Assembly (NCBI GenBank): GCA_023263235.1
Contig: JALQXE010000116.1
Location: 1 to 13,153, forward strand
DNA length: 13,153 nt
From: Sediminibacterium sp.
Lineage (GTDB): Bacteria; Bacteroidota; Bacteroidia; Chitinophagales; Chitinophagaceae
Direction: 5' to 3'
Shown here: one piece after another, positions 1-7,939 of the stretch
Position numbering within the stretch: the stretch's first letter is position 1
Layout of the letters: each line of letters starts with the position of its first letter
Notes under the pieces: generated by a model
The model's input: only the letters and a program-made list of their open reading frames with translations
Told to the model about the DNA's origin: nothing
Databases searched by the model: none
Program-made: the position numbers and the translations under genes

Positions 1-765
1 ACGACCCGTTAATCCCGTGTCACCATGTGGTCCACCAATTACGAACTTACCTGTTGGATTAATATGATACTTAATGTCGTTGTTAAATAACTTAGCGTAT
101 TTCTTATACTTTGCTTTTACTCTTGGTATTAAGATTTCAACAATATCTTTTTTGATTTTAGCCAACATCTTTCCTTCTGCATCAAAATCATCATGTTGTG
201 TACTTACTACAATCGCATCAATTCTTACCGGCTCGTTTTTGTCGTTGTACTCTAAAGTAACCTGAGACTTTGCATCGGGTCTTAAATATTTAATTTGCTT
301 GTTCTCTCTTCTTAATGCAGCAAGCTCAATTAAAATTTTGTGCGCTAAGTCCAAAGCCAATGGCATATAGTCATCGGTTTCATTGCTTGCATAACCAAAC
401 ATCATCCCTTGGTCACCCGCACCTTGCTCTTCTTTTTTCTTTCTATCCACCCCTTGATTAATATCTGCCGATTGCTCATGAATAGCGGATAAAATACCAC
501 AGCTATTTGCTTCAAACATATATTCACTCTTCGTGTAACCAATTTTCTTAATTACACCACGTGCAATATCTTGAACATCTAAATACGCTTTAGATTTTAC
601 CTCACCAGCTAATACTACCTGACCCGTTGTAACTAAGGTTTCACATGCCACTTTAGATTGTGGATCAAATGCTAAAAAATTGTCAATTAAAGCGTCAGAA
701 ATCTGATCCGCTACTTTGTCTGGATGTCCCTCAGAAACACTCTCAGATGTAAATAAATAAGGCAT
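1..765 (-). CDS. metK: S-adenosylmethionine synthetase, N-terminal 255 residues (3' end outside window)
   Basis: Methionine adenosyltransferase makes S-adenosylmethionine from ATP and methionine in the cytosol. The reading frame is open from the ATG at 763-765 to the left edge, giving 255 residues of a protein usually near 400, so the C-terminal third is cut by the window and is not a biological truncation. Translation starts [20 protein letters not shown], the family's N-terminal signature with the ATP/metal-binding GHPDK. Further on come DPQSKVACE, the active-site loop motif [12 protein letters not shown], and near the window edge [12 protein letters not shown]. All are hallmark MetK motifs without visible damage. 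It lies 56 nt downstream of the DUF4270 gene on the same strand but has its own -7 element at 797-804, so it is probably transcribed independently at least in part. Identification is essentially certain. Confidence 0.97.
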   Translation of the reverse strand, partial: MPYLFTSESVSEGHPDKVADQISDALIDNFLAFDPQSKVACETLVTTGQVVLAGEVKSKAYLDVQDIARGVIKKIGYTKSEYMFEANSCGILSAIHEQSADINQGVDRKKKEEQGAGDQGMMFGYASNETDDYMPLALDLAHKILIELAALRRENKQIKYLRPDAKSQVTLEYNDKNEPVRIDAIVVSTQHDDFDAEGKMLAKIKKDIVEILIPRVKAKYKKYAKLFNNDIKYHINPTGKFVIGGPHGDTGLTGR

Positions 766-796
766 ATTCTTTTATTTAGATGATTGTTGTAAAATG

Positions 797-804
797 CAAA
801 TATA
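797..804 (-). promoter_or_regulatory. Probable -7 element of the metK promoter
   Basis: On the minus strand this reads TATATTTG, an exact match to the Bacteroidetes -7 consensus TAnnTTTG, about 30 nt before the metK ATG. The expected -33 TTTG about 19 nt upstream is not well matched. The implied leader is only about 25 nt, too short for a SAM riboswitch. Confidence 0.55.
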
Positions 805-821
805 TTAATAAATCTTAATGA

Positions 822-2297
822 TTATAAATCGGAATAATAAACATGTAAACGCATTCTAAATCTTGAATGCCTTCCTCCTCCAAGTCTTACACGTCCCATT
901 GCAGGTTGATTACCCAATGAAGTATTTAGATAATCTGTGCCCGATTGTAGATTATTGGGATAAGCTGGAACATATTTAAGTGAGTCATTCACAGGAGCAA
1001 ATAATCTTAAATCAAAAATGGTGTCTTTCCTAGATACAACACCTTGCATATATCTACTCAAATCAAAATTGTAACTCGCTACATTATTATAACCCTGAAT
1101 TGACTTATAAATAAGTCGTCCTCCAAATTTTATAAACTGAGAGGAGTTAACTGTTCCTTGATAATCATTAGGTACATTTCTAATTAAATTGGCGGCGCTA
1201 TCGAAAGCTGCTAAAAACAAATAATTAGGCGGTGTAAATTGAGATTCTAATAAACTAGGTGTCTCTGCTGGAACCTGCTCAGCAACTAGTTCTGCTCTAT
1301 GAATAATTTTATTTGCGAATGTTTTTAAACCTGGTATTTTTATTTTTACAACAGTACCGGGACTAGTTTGTACATATACTAAAGAATCTTTAGCTACACC
1401 TATATGTCTTGCTGCTTCAGAACCAGTTCGATTTCGTTTCACAAAATTGGCATAACCATTACCGTAAAGTGAGAATTTGAAATAATCAACAATCGTATCT
1501 CTTGTTCCAGGAAATGATGTTGAATTTGTTCTATAGTATAATCCTAGCTTGGTATTTGTATCCAACAAACTAATTCGTATTAATGCATTTACACCCCCAG
1601 CAGAACTTGCACTTAATGAAAAGCCTGGGAAATAGGTTCTTAAGGCGGTATCACTCCTGTAGGCTGTAGTAGAATCATAAATTTTCATGAAAAGATCGGT
1701 GAAAGTTTGATTCAATGGAATACGAATTTGATTTTTAGTAGCCTCATATCTATTGATAACCGAGTCACGAATTTTTGTAAAATTCAATGTATATGGACTT
1801 GCCATACTTGCATCGGTTTTTAAATTATAGGCTTCCGGATAGTTGCTTGCAACCAATGTATCGCGGTTAATAGGTGTTGATGAACTTACTCTTTTCAAGT
1901 TTAAGACAACTGGCGTAGTAGAATCTCCGTAATATCCTTTGTAAGCCAACATTAAAACCGCTGAATCAATTACGATACTATCTTTAGAGCCTCTTAGATA
2001 AAATGGGAAGTAACTTGGGCTTAACTGAAAATACATGCTAGCTGTTGTAGCACCAAACAATGGGTCATTATTAATGACACCAACTACTTGTTCATCCTGC
2101 CCGTAAATTCTTAGTGAGTCAGGGCGGTCAACCGTTTCAGTTTCTACATCCAAAATAGTATCCTTGGTATTAAAAGCATCCATTGAAGGAAGTAATCCTA
2201 ACCCCATTTCGGTAGTACCAATTCGGGTACAAGCTGTAAAAAGGAAACTTATAAATAAAACCGTCGCAATTCTTTTCACTAAAATATTTGATGCCAT
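822..2297 (-). CDS. DUF4270 family outer-surface lipoprotein
   Basis: A 491-residue protein of the Bacteroidetes-specific DUF4270 family, whose function is unknown. The N-terminus is a lipoprotein signal: basic residues KR at 8-9, a hydrophobic stretch, then FTAC with the lipidated Cys at 23. After the cleavage site comes GLGLLPSMD followed by a Thr/Asp-rich segment, the family's usual start. The remainder is beta-rich with many DS and DT turns and no membrane segment, and it ends in an Arg-rich strand near GGRHSRFRMRLHVYY. Residues after the Cys (TRIGTTE) do not clearly show an acidic surface-export signal, so periplasmic or surface placement is open. The gene begins 14 nt after the glycogen-synthase-like gene, so the two are almost certainly cotranscribed. 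This pairing recurs in Bacteroidetes (from memory). Family assignment is confident; function is not. Confidence 0.85.
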   Translation of the reverse strand: MASNILVKRIATVLFISFLFTACTRIGTTEMGLGLLPSMDAFNTKDTILDVETETVDRPDSLRIYGQDEQVVGVINNDPLFGATTASMYFQLSPSYFPFYLRGSKDSIVIDSAVLMLAYKGYYGDSTTPVVLNLKRVSSSTPINRDTLVASNYPEAYNLKTDASMASPYTLNFTKIRDSVINRYEATKNQIRIPLNQTFTDLFMKIYDSTTAYRSDTALRTYFPGFSLSASSAGGVNALIRISLLDTNTKLGLYYRTNSTSFPGTRDTIVDYFKFSLYGNGYANFVKRNRTGSEAARHIGVAKDSLVYVQTSPGTVVKIKIPGLKTFANKIIHRAELVAEQVPAETPSLLESQFTPPNYLFLAAFDSAANLIRNVPNDYQGTVNSSQFIKFGGRLIYKSIQGYNNVASYNFDLSRYMQGVVSRKDTIFDLRLFAPVNDSLKYVPAYPNNLQSGTDYLNTSLGNQPAMGRVRLGGGRHSRFRMRLHVYYSDL

Positions 2298-2311
2298 GAA
2301 TTAATTTGTCT

Positions 2312-3130
2312 TTACTTGCCTGCAAGTTCGTTGTATAAATCTAAATACTCTGTTAAATCGGAATCCCACCCATTAAAAGGAACCACTTTTTTACCTTTTA
2401 CAGATGAAAATTCCGTCACCAACTTTTTATCTATAACATCCGAGCCAAAACTAATAGCATCAGCATAGGAAGCACCGCCTCTAAATAAAGCCGCATTATT
2501 TAAGTCTTTGAATGGTTCCAAATCCTTGTCTTTAATATTAGCATTAATCAAAGCTTTCGCTAAAAAGTCTTTACTAAATTTTTCGTCGAATGTATTTGCT
2601 CCAATTGTGAAAATGACTTTTGAGTTGGAGAAAACCGGCTCTTTTTTAAAGGCCGTTTTAATATATGCTGGAATTAAACCTGTCATCCACCCACTACAAT
2701 GAATAATGTCTGGAGGCCAACCAAATTTCTTAACGGTTTCTAAAGCACCTCTACAAAAGAATACAGTTCTTAATGCATTATCGTCAAACCAAGTTTCATT
2801 TTCGTCATGAAAAATTTGCTTGCGTTTGAAAAAATCTTCGTTTTCTAAAAAATAAACTTGTAAACGTGCATTGGGTAAAGATGCCACTTTAATTTGTAAA
2901 GGGTAATCATCACTGTCCACTTGAACATTGATCCCCGAAAGTCTAACAACTTCATGTAAGCGATGTCTTCTTTCATTGATCACGCCAAATCTTGGCATAA
3001 TACAACGAACTTCTAGCCCACTATCATTACTCTTGATTGCCAATTTATTAATAATCTCGGCAAATTCTGTCAACTCTAAATAAGGTGACATTTCGGTCGC
3101 GATGTATAATATTCGTTTTTTTTCAGACAT
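2312..3130 (-). CDS. Glycogen/starch synthase-like protein (GT5 N-terminal half only, probably non-catalytic)
   Basis: A 272-residue protein matching only the N-terminal Rossmann half of GT5 glycogen synthases (about 480 residues in GlgA). Landmarks align well: ILYIATEMSPY at 7-17 corresponds to GlgA's VASEVAPF, RCIMPRFGVINERR at 42-55 to VRVIMPRY, and DIIHCSGWMTGLIPAY at 141-156 to the DVVHAHDWHTGL segment. Two key motifs are absent. The KTGGL ADP-glucose loop is replaced by LELTE (18-22), and HDW becomes SGW (146-148). The C-terminal domain with the remaining donor-site residues is missing, and the next gene starts 14 nt later with no remnant of it. Automatic annotation would call this glycogen synthase. 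I infer a cytosolic protein that has lost catalysis or changed substrate and works with the cotranscribed DUF4270 lipoprotein. The same short form is common in Bacteroidetes (from memory), which argues against a recent truncation. Confidence 0.8.
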   Translation of the reverse strand: MSEKKRILYIATEMSPYLELTEFAEIINKLAIKSNDSGLEVRCIMPRFGVINERRHRLHEVVRLSGINVQVDSDDYPLQIKVASLPNARLQVYFLENEDFFKRKQIFHDENETWFDDNALRTVFFCRGALETVKKFGWPPDIIHCSGWMTGLIPAYIKTAFKKEPVFSNSKVIFTIGANTFDEKFSKDFLAKALINANIKDKDLEPFKDLNNAALFRGGASYADAISFGSDVIDKKLVTEFSSVKGKKVVPFNGWDSDLTEYLDLYNELAGK

Positions 3131-3166
3131 TCTTTTGGGTTTAACTCAAAACCATCTATGAGTTTG

Positions 3167-3174
3167 CGAAGGTA
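3167..3174 (-). promoter_or_regulatory. Possible -7 element for the glycogen-synthase-like/DUF4270 operon
   Basis: The minus strand reads TACCTTCG, one mismatch from TAnnTTTG, about 37 nt before the ATG at 3130. The -33 region is poor (TTTC-like). The same TAnnTTCG variant precedes sucC in this window. Confidence 0.4.
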
Positions 3175-3289
3175 CGAAATAGTACGCACTTTAAGAAACC
3201 CCTAAAAAAGAGGAATAAATAGCCCCCCAAATACCTTATTTATCACACAATTGATAGTAAATTGCGATACATAATAAAATCGTCCAGAA

Positions 3290-4270
3290 ATGGGTAAATT
3301 CCTAAAAATAGCCTTCTTTTTCTTTTTAGGCATCTTGCTGATTTGGTGGAGTTTGCATCAAATACCCCCCCAGGAATGGGAGAAATTTACTGTTGCGATA
3401 AAAACAACCAAGTACTGGGTCTTATTCCCAGTTTTTATAATCCTTACTTTCTCCCACTTTTTAAGGGCGTTAAGATGGAGACTTATAATGGAGCCATTAG
3501 GATACAAACCCTCTATTGCCAATACTTTTTTAGCCGTACTCATAGGTTATCTTGCCAATTTAGCAGTGCCTCGTTTAGGTGAGGTATTAAAATGCACCTT
3601 ACTTTCTAAATATGAAAAGGTGCCTGCCGAAAAAATTGTAGGCACCATTGTAGCTGAACGTGCTTTCGACGTTTTAAGTTTAGGAATTGTTTTTGTTTTA
3701 GCTCTCACCCTTCAATTTAATGTTATTCAAACGGGATGGAATGAGTTAAACGCTCAAAGTGCAACGCAAGCAAATGCTCCTAGTAACCATTACCTTCTTT
3801 ATTCCGTGATTGGCCTTATTGTAATTGCCCTGATTTTAATGATCGTTTTTAAAGATAAGCTGCAAAAAACAATTCAAAGCATTAAGCATATTTTATCGGG
3901 CATTTGGGAAGGCGTCATCAGTGCTACCAAATTAAAAAAGCATAATTTATTTTTTCTGTACAGCTTTGGGATATGGTTCATGTATTTATTAGCAACGTAT
4001 ATTGGATTGTTTGGAACCGAGGGTACAGGAAGTTCATTTGCCACTGCAATTAGTTGTCTTGCATTTGCTAGCATTGGTATGATTATTACACCTGGAGGAA
4101 TTGGCGCTTATGCTTTATTTATGGCGATGGTTTTAAAACTTAACGGAGTCAGCTATACATTAGGGCTTGCCAACGGTACCGTTCAATGGTTTGCACAATT
4201 TATTATCTTATTAATACTAGGTGGCGCAAGTTTAATTTTACTGCCTATCATCAACAAAAAAGAAATTTAG
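3290..4270 (+). CDS. Lysylphosphatidylglycerol synthase TM-domain / flippase-like integral membrane protein (UPF0104 type)
   Basis: A 326-residue polytopic inner-membrane protein of the LPG_synthase_TM superfamily (MprF membrane-domain and AglD-like proteins). About seven to eight hydrophobic helices are visible, starting at residues 4-23 and 43-60 and ending with a long one near the C-terminus. Family signatures are present: a LRALRWRLIMEPLG segment after the second helix, YLANLAVPRLGEVLKC after the third, and ERAFDVLSL. There is no soluble lysyl-transferase domain, so it does not itself aminoacylate lipids. Homologues move or bind lipid-linked substrates, but the substrate here cannot be told. 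It is the first gene of a tight run; the next gene (heptose-1-phosphate adenylyltransferase) starts 1 nt after its stop, hinting at an envelope-glycan context. I see no convincing promoter in the 159-nt divergent gap. Confidence 0.82.
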   Translation: MGKFLKIAFFFFLGILLIWWSLHQIPPQEWEKFTVAIKTTKYWVLFPVFIILTFSHFLRALRWRLIMEPLGYKPSIANTFLAVLIGYLANLAVPRLGEVLKCTLLSKYEKVPAEKIVGTIVAERAFDVLSLGIVFVLALTLQFNVIQTGWNELNAQSATQANAPSNHYLLYSVIGLIVIALILMIVFKDKLQKTIQSIKHILSGIWEGVISATKLKKHNLFFLYSFGIWFMYLLATYIGLFGTEGTGSSFATAISCLAFASIGMIITPGGIGAYALFMAMVLKLNGVSYTLGLANGTVQWFAQFIILLILGGASLILLPIINKKEI

Positions 4271-4271
4271 T

Positions 4272-4760
4272 ATGCGATTTGTGGATGGATTCGAAAAAAA
4301 AATAATGAATATTGACCATGCAAAATCCTTGATGCATGCATGGAAAATTACAGGCAAGACTGTATCATTTACCAATGGGTGTTTTGACATACTGCATCCA
4401 GGACATTTATTCTCTATTGCACAAGCAGCAAAAGAGGCCGACTATTTAATTGTTGGTTTGAATAGCGACGCCAGCATCAAAAGATTAAAAGGAGCTGACC
4501 GACCTATTAATGATACTGCAAGCCGAGCAATTATAATTGCAAACTTAGCCATGGTAGACGCAGTAATTGTATTTGAAGAAGATACTCCTTATGAATTAAT
4601 TACTCAAATTTTACCAGACGTTTTGGTAAAAGGAGGCGACTATACTATTGACACGATTGTAGGTGCTAAAGAAGTAATTGCGAATGGTGGGAAAGTAATT
4701 ATTAACCCAATTGTTGAGGGATATTCAACAACTAATATCATAGAGAAAATAAAAAAATAA
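4272..4760 (+). CDS. rfaE2: D-glycero-beta-D-manno-heptose 1-phosphate adenylyltransferase (RfaE domain II type)
   Basis: A 162-residue cytidylyltransferase-fold enzyme that adenylylates heptose-1-phosphate to ADP-heptose, a precursor of LPS core and other surface glycans. It matches the separate C-terminal half of HldE/RfaE. Visible motifs are TNGCFDILHPGH at 34-45 with the nucleotide-binding HxGH, VGLNSDASIKRLKG, DRPIN, VLVKGGDY, and the C-terminal GYSTTNIIEKI. No kinase domain is fused to it and no hldA-like kinase lies in the window, so that partner must be encoded elsewhere. The start at 4272 is 1 nt after the upstream stop. A second ATG at 4305 would remove the first 11 residues (MRFVDGFEKKI) and still leave the whole domain, so the start is uncertain. 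The ALDH gene follows after 3 nt. Confidence 0.88.
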   Translation: MRFVDGFEKKIMNIDHAKSLMHAWKITGKTVSFTNGCFDILHPGHLFSIAQAAKEADYLIVGLNSDASIKRLKGADRPINDTASRAIIIANLAMVDAVIVFEEDTPYELITQILPDVLVKGGDYTIDTIVGAKEVIANGGKVIINPIVEGYSTTNIIEKIKK

Positions 4761-4763
4761 GTT

Positions 4764-6287
4764 ATGGAATTTTTGAAAACATTGAAGTTGCAAAAAGAAA
4801 ACGAAGGCACTTCAACGGGTATCACATTTTTAAAAAGCAAAGGTGAAATAATAAATAGTAATTCTCCTGTGGATGGAAATTTAATTGGAAGCGTTCATGC
4901 AACAGATAAAGAGGCTTATGAAAAAGTAATTGGCAGTGCGCAATGTGCATTTTTAGCATGGCGAAAATGGCCAGCACCGAAACGTGGTGAGGTAGTGCGA
5001 CAATTAGGTGATGCTTTACGTGACCAAAAACATGCCCTAGGGCAATTGGTAAGTTATGAAATGGGAAAAAGTTTACAGGAAGGTTTGGGCGAGGTGCAAG
5101 AAATGATTGATATATGTGATTTCGCGGTTGGCTTATCACGTCAACTATATGGCTTAACCATGCATAGTGAAAGACCTTCGCACAGAATGTATGAACAATG
5201 GCACCCCATGGGTATTGTAGGTATTATTTCCGCATTTAATTTTCCTGTTGCTGTATGGAGTTGGAATGCGGCATTGGCATGGGTATGTGGAAATGTAACT
5301 ATATGGAAACCTAGTGAGAAAACACCACTATGTGGCAATGCTGTTCAAAATATTGTTGCTAAAGTATTCGCAGAAAATCAAGTTCCTGAAGGGGTAAACA
5401 ATTTAATTCAAGGAGGCCGTGAAGTGGGTGAATGGATGAGCCATGATGTTCGCATTCCATTAGTTTCTGCTACTGGATCTACAAGAATGGGAAAAGAATT
5501 AAATAAAGCCGTTGCGGGTAGATTGGGTAAAACAATTTTAGAATTGGGCGGCAACAATGCAATTATCATCACCGAAAATGCCGATTTAGACATGTCTTTA
5601 ATTGGTGCTGTTTTTGGTGCAGTAGGCACTGCAGGTCAAAGATGCACAAGCACAAGACGATTAATTATTCATGAAAAAGTATATGATAGTTTTGTAGCAA
5701 AATTAACAAAAGCGTATCAACAAATTAAAATTGGGGATCCTCTTGACAGCAATAATCATATGGGTCCATTAATTGACAAAGATGCTGTTCAATTATATTT
5801 GAACAGCATTGAAGCATGTAAAAAAGAAGGAGGTAAATTTTTAGTAGAAGGAGGTGTCATTGAGGGAGCGAGTTACGAAAGTGGATGTTACGTTAAACCA
5901 TGTATAGCAGCCGTAAATCCAAACTATGCTATTGTTCAACATGAAACATTTGCTCCTATTTTATATGTAATGAAATATAAAACCATTGAGGAGGCTATTG
6001 AAATTCAAAATAACGTTCCCCAAGGATTGTCTTCGGCAATCATGACTTTAAACATGAGAGAGTCTGAGTTATTTTTATCTGCGCAAGGAAGCGATTGTGG
6101 AATTGCCAATGTTAATATAGGAACAAGTGGTGCAGAAATTGGAGGGGCTTTTGGAGGAGAGAAAGAAACTGGTGGTGGAAGAGAGAGCGGAAGCGATGCA
6201 TGGAAAGCATATATGCGTCGTCAAACCAATACCATTAATTGGAGCACAAATTTACCACTTGCTCAAGGCATTCAATTTGATTTATAG
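4764..6287 (+). CDS. Aldehyde dehydrogenase, ALDH7 type (alpha-aminoadipic semialdehyde / piperideine-6-carboxylate dehydrogenase)
   Basis: A 507-residue NAD(P)-dependent aldehyde dehydrogenase of full family length. Active-site features are intact: oxyanion Asn159 in SAFNFP, cofactor-binding Lys182 in WKPSE, the GSTRMG turn at 238-243, general base Glu260 in LELGGN, and nucleophile Cys294 in GQRCTSTRR. The C-terminal block from about 450 (NIGTSGAEIGGAFGGEKETG, then GRESGSDAWKAYMRR) is characteristic of ALDH7A1 and bacterial AmaB/Pcd proteins, which oxidise L-2-aminoadipate-6-semialdehyde in lysine breakdown. That substrate is inferred from family resemblance; no other lysine-degradation gene is in the window, so a general detoxifying role is possible. 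It sits third in the tight plus-strand run, 3 nt after rfaE2 and 4 nt before the protease start. Confidence 0.9.
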   Translation: MEFLKTLKLQKENEGTSTGITFLKSKGEIINSNSPVDGNLIGSVHATDKEAYEKVIGSAQCAFLAWRKWPAPKRGEVVRQLGDALRDQKHALGQLVSYEMGKSLQEGLGEVQEMIDICDFAVGLSRQLYGLTMHSERPSHRMYEQWHPMGIVGIISAFNFPVAVWSWNAALAWVCGNVTIWKPSEKTPLCGNAVQNIVAKVFAENQVPEGVNNLIQGGREVGEWMSHDVRIPLVSATGSTRMGKELNKAVAGRLGKTILELGGNNAIIITENADLDMSLIGAVFGAVGTAGQRCTSTRRLIIHEKVYDSFVAKLTKAYQQIKIGDPLDSNNHMGPLIDKDAVQLYLNSIEACKKEGGKFLVEGGVIEGASYESGCYVKPCIAAVNPNYAIVQHETFAPILYVMKYKTIEEAIEIQNNVPQGLSSAIMTLNMRESELFLSAQGSDCGIANVNIGTSGAEIGGAFGGEKETGGGRESGSDAWKAYMRRQTNTINWSTNLPLAQGIQFDL

Positions 6288-6291
6288 TTTT

Positions 6292-7938
6292 ATGAAAAGA
6301 ATCTTACTTGCAATTTTAATTATTTGCAATCACATAATTGTTTTAGGACAAGCTGCCAGTCCAAATCAAAATTGGCATTGGAAAGATTATACTGAACAAA
6401 AAGTACATGGGATTAGTTTATTTCAAGCATATCAAAAATTAGCGGGGCTTTCAAAAAAGCCTAGTCCAATAATTGTTGCCGTAATGGATGGTGGCATTGA
6501 TACGAGTAATGTAGAAATAAAACCATTGTTATGGGAAAACACAAAAGAGATTGCTGGCAATGGAATAGATGATGATCGTAATGGATATACTGATGACATT
6601 CATGGCTGGAATTTTTTAGGTGGAAAAGACGGACGTAATATTGATAAAGCAGCCGACGAAAAATCTAGAGTATACCACCGATTTAAGCATAAATATGAAG
6701 GAAAAGAATTTGATGAGGACACCCTAACGCCTAATCAAAAAAAAGAATATGCAAATTGGAAACAAGCTGCGCTTGAAATAGAATTCTCAGATGAGGATGC
6801 AGCCAATTTGCGATACATATCTATGGCAACGAATGCCATTCAAAAAATGGGTAATACCATTTTAAAAGAAATGGTAGATACTAATTTTACGGTAGCACAA
6901 TTGCAGTCTTTTCAGCCCATGGGCCGAAACACATTAGAAGCAAAAATGGCTTACTTAAAAACCTTTAAAATGATAGGCTTTGAAGAAGAGACTCCATATG
7001 CCGAAATGATTAAGGATTTAAAAGATTATGTAGAAGGCAAAGAAAAAGCATCCAATGCCAAATTAATCCCACCTGCACCAATACGTGGTGATATCATAAA
7101 AGACAATTATGAAAATTTGAATGATCGCTTTTATGGCAATAACAATATAACAGGCCCCAATGCAAGGCACGGCACCCATGTTGCAGGGTTGGTAGCAAGT
7201 GTACCTGATGAACAATGGAATGTTAACGCTTTATACCCGAATATTAAAATCATGGGTATCCGCGTGGTACCAGATGGTGACGAATATGACAAAGACATTG
7301 CTTTGGGTATCAAATATGCAGTAGACAATGGTGCGAAAGTAATAAATATGAGTTTTGGTAAATCCTTTTCACCAGAACAACAATGGGTGGATAATGCAAT
7401 AAGATATGCTGCATCTAAAGACGTGCTTATTGTGCATGCTGCTGGAAATGAATATTATGATTTAGAAACTAAATCGGTTTATCCTAACCCCTATTCTAGT
7501 TATTTAAATGATACCGCAAAAAATATAATAACTGTTGCCGCTAGTAGTGATGAATTCATCAATAATTCTTTATTAACCGACTTCAGTAATTATGGACCAA
7601 GTATTGTGGACGTTTTAGCACCTGGCATTAAAATTTACTCTACCCTGCCTGGCAAAACAAATCATGGTTACTTACAAGGCACTAGTATGGCTGCTCCAAT
7701 CGTGAGCCACATTGCTGCTATGATTCGTTCTTATTTTCCAAATTTAACTGCAGTAGAAGTTAAAAAGATAATTTTGCAAAGTGTATGGAAGCCAACCAAC
7801 ACAAATACTTCATATGAAGTTCCTCAAAAAGATACCACAAAAAAATTATCAGAAATTGCTTCCACCGGTGGTATCGTAAATGCCGCCAATGCAATACAAT
7901 TAGCCAAAATATATAGTACCAATAAATCAAAAAAATAA
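6292..7938 (+). CDS. Secreted subtilisin-like serine protease (S8) with a large insert in the catalytic domain
   Basis: A 548-residue subtilase with an N-terminal signal peptide (MKRILLAILIICNHIIVLGQ, cut probably near residue 20-22). The catalytic set is complete: Asp66 in AVMDGGID, His293 in RHGTHVAG, oxyanion Asn386 in AAGNE, and Ser465 in GTSMAAP. Asp and His are 227 residues apart, far more than in subtilisin, because of an insert at about 110-285 that is mostly charged and probably helical. Just before it, residues 89-102 form an Asp/Asn-rich loop (GNGIDDDRNGYTDD) resembling a calcium site. No T9SS C-terminal sorting domain follows the protease fold, so a periplasmic location is favoured. 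I chose the ATG at 6292: it gives the signal peptide and lies 4 nt after the ALDH stop. A longer frame from 6127 overlaps ALDH by 161 nt and would bury the signal peptide. Confidence 0.9.
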   Translation: MKRILLAILIICNHIIVLGQAASPNQNWHWKDYTEQKVHGISLFQAYQKLAGLSKKPSPIIVAVMDGGIDTSNVEIKPLLWENTKEIAGNGIDDDRNGYTDDIHGWNFLGGKDGRNIDKAADEKSRVYHRFKHKYEGKEFDEDTLTPNQKKEYANWKQAALEIEFSDEDAANLRYISMATNAIQKMGNTILKEMVDTNFTVAQLQSFQPMGRNTLEAKMAYLKTFKMIGFEEETPYAEMIKDLKDYVEGKEKASNAKLIPPAPIRGDIIKDNYENLNDRFYGNNNITGPNARHGTHVAGLVASVPDEQWNVNALYPNIKIMGIRVVPDGDEYDKDIALGIKYAVDNGAKVINMSFGKSFSPEQQWVDNAIRYAASKDVLIVHAAGNEYYDLETKSVYPNPYSSYLNDTAKNIITVAASSDEFINNSLLTDFSNYGPSIVDVLAPGIKIYSTLPGKTNHGYLQGTSMAAPIVSHIAAMIRSYFPNLTAVEVKKIILQSVWKPTNTNTSYEVPQKDTTKKLSEIASTGGIVNAANAIQLAKIYSTNKSKK

Positions 7939-7939
7939 A

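Noticed and set aside
74..265. A 63-codon plus-strand frame at the left edge
   Set aside because: It lies antisense to metK, which shows unmistakable conserved motifs.
766..821. A SAM riboswitch upstream of metK
   Set aside because: The -7 element at 797-804 leaves a leader of about 25 nt, and no multi-helix structure is visible in the 56-nt gap.
4822..5139. A 105-codon minus-strand frame inside the ALDH gene
   Set aside because: It is a shadow of the ALDH7 coding sequence, with a His/Pro/Leu-rich translation and no family resemblance.
6127..6291. A 55-residue N-terminal extension of the subtilase from an ATG at 6127
   Set aside because: It overlaps the conserved ALDH7 C-terminus in another frame and would place the clear signal peptide internally. 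The ATG at 6292 fits the gap pattern of the run.
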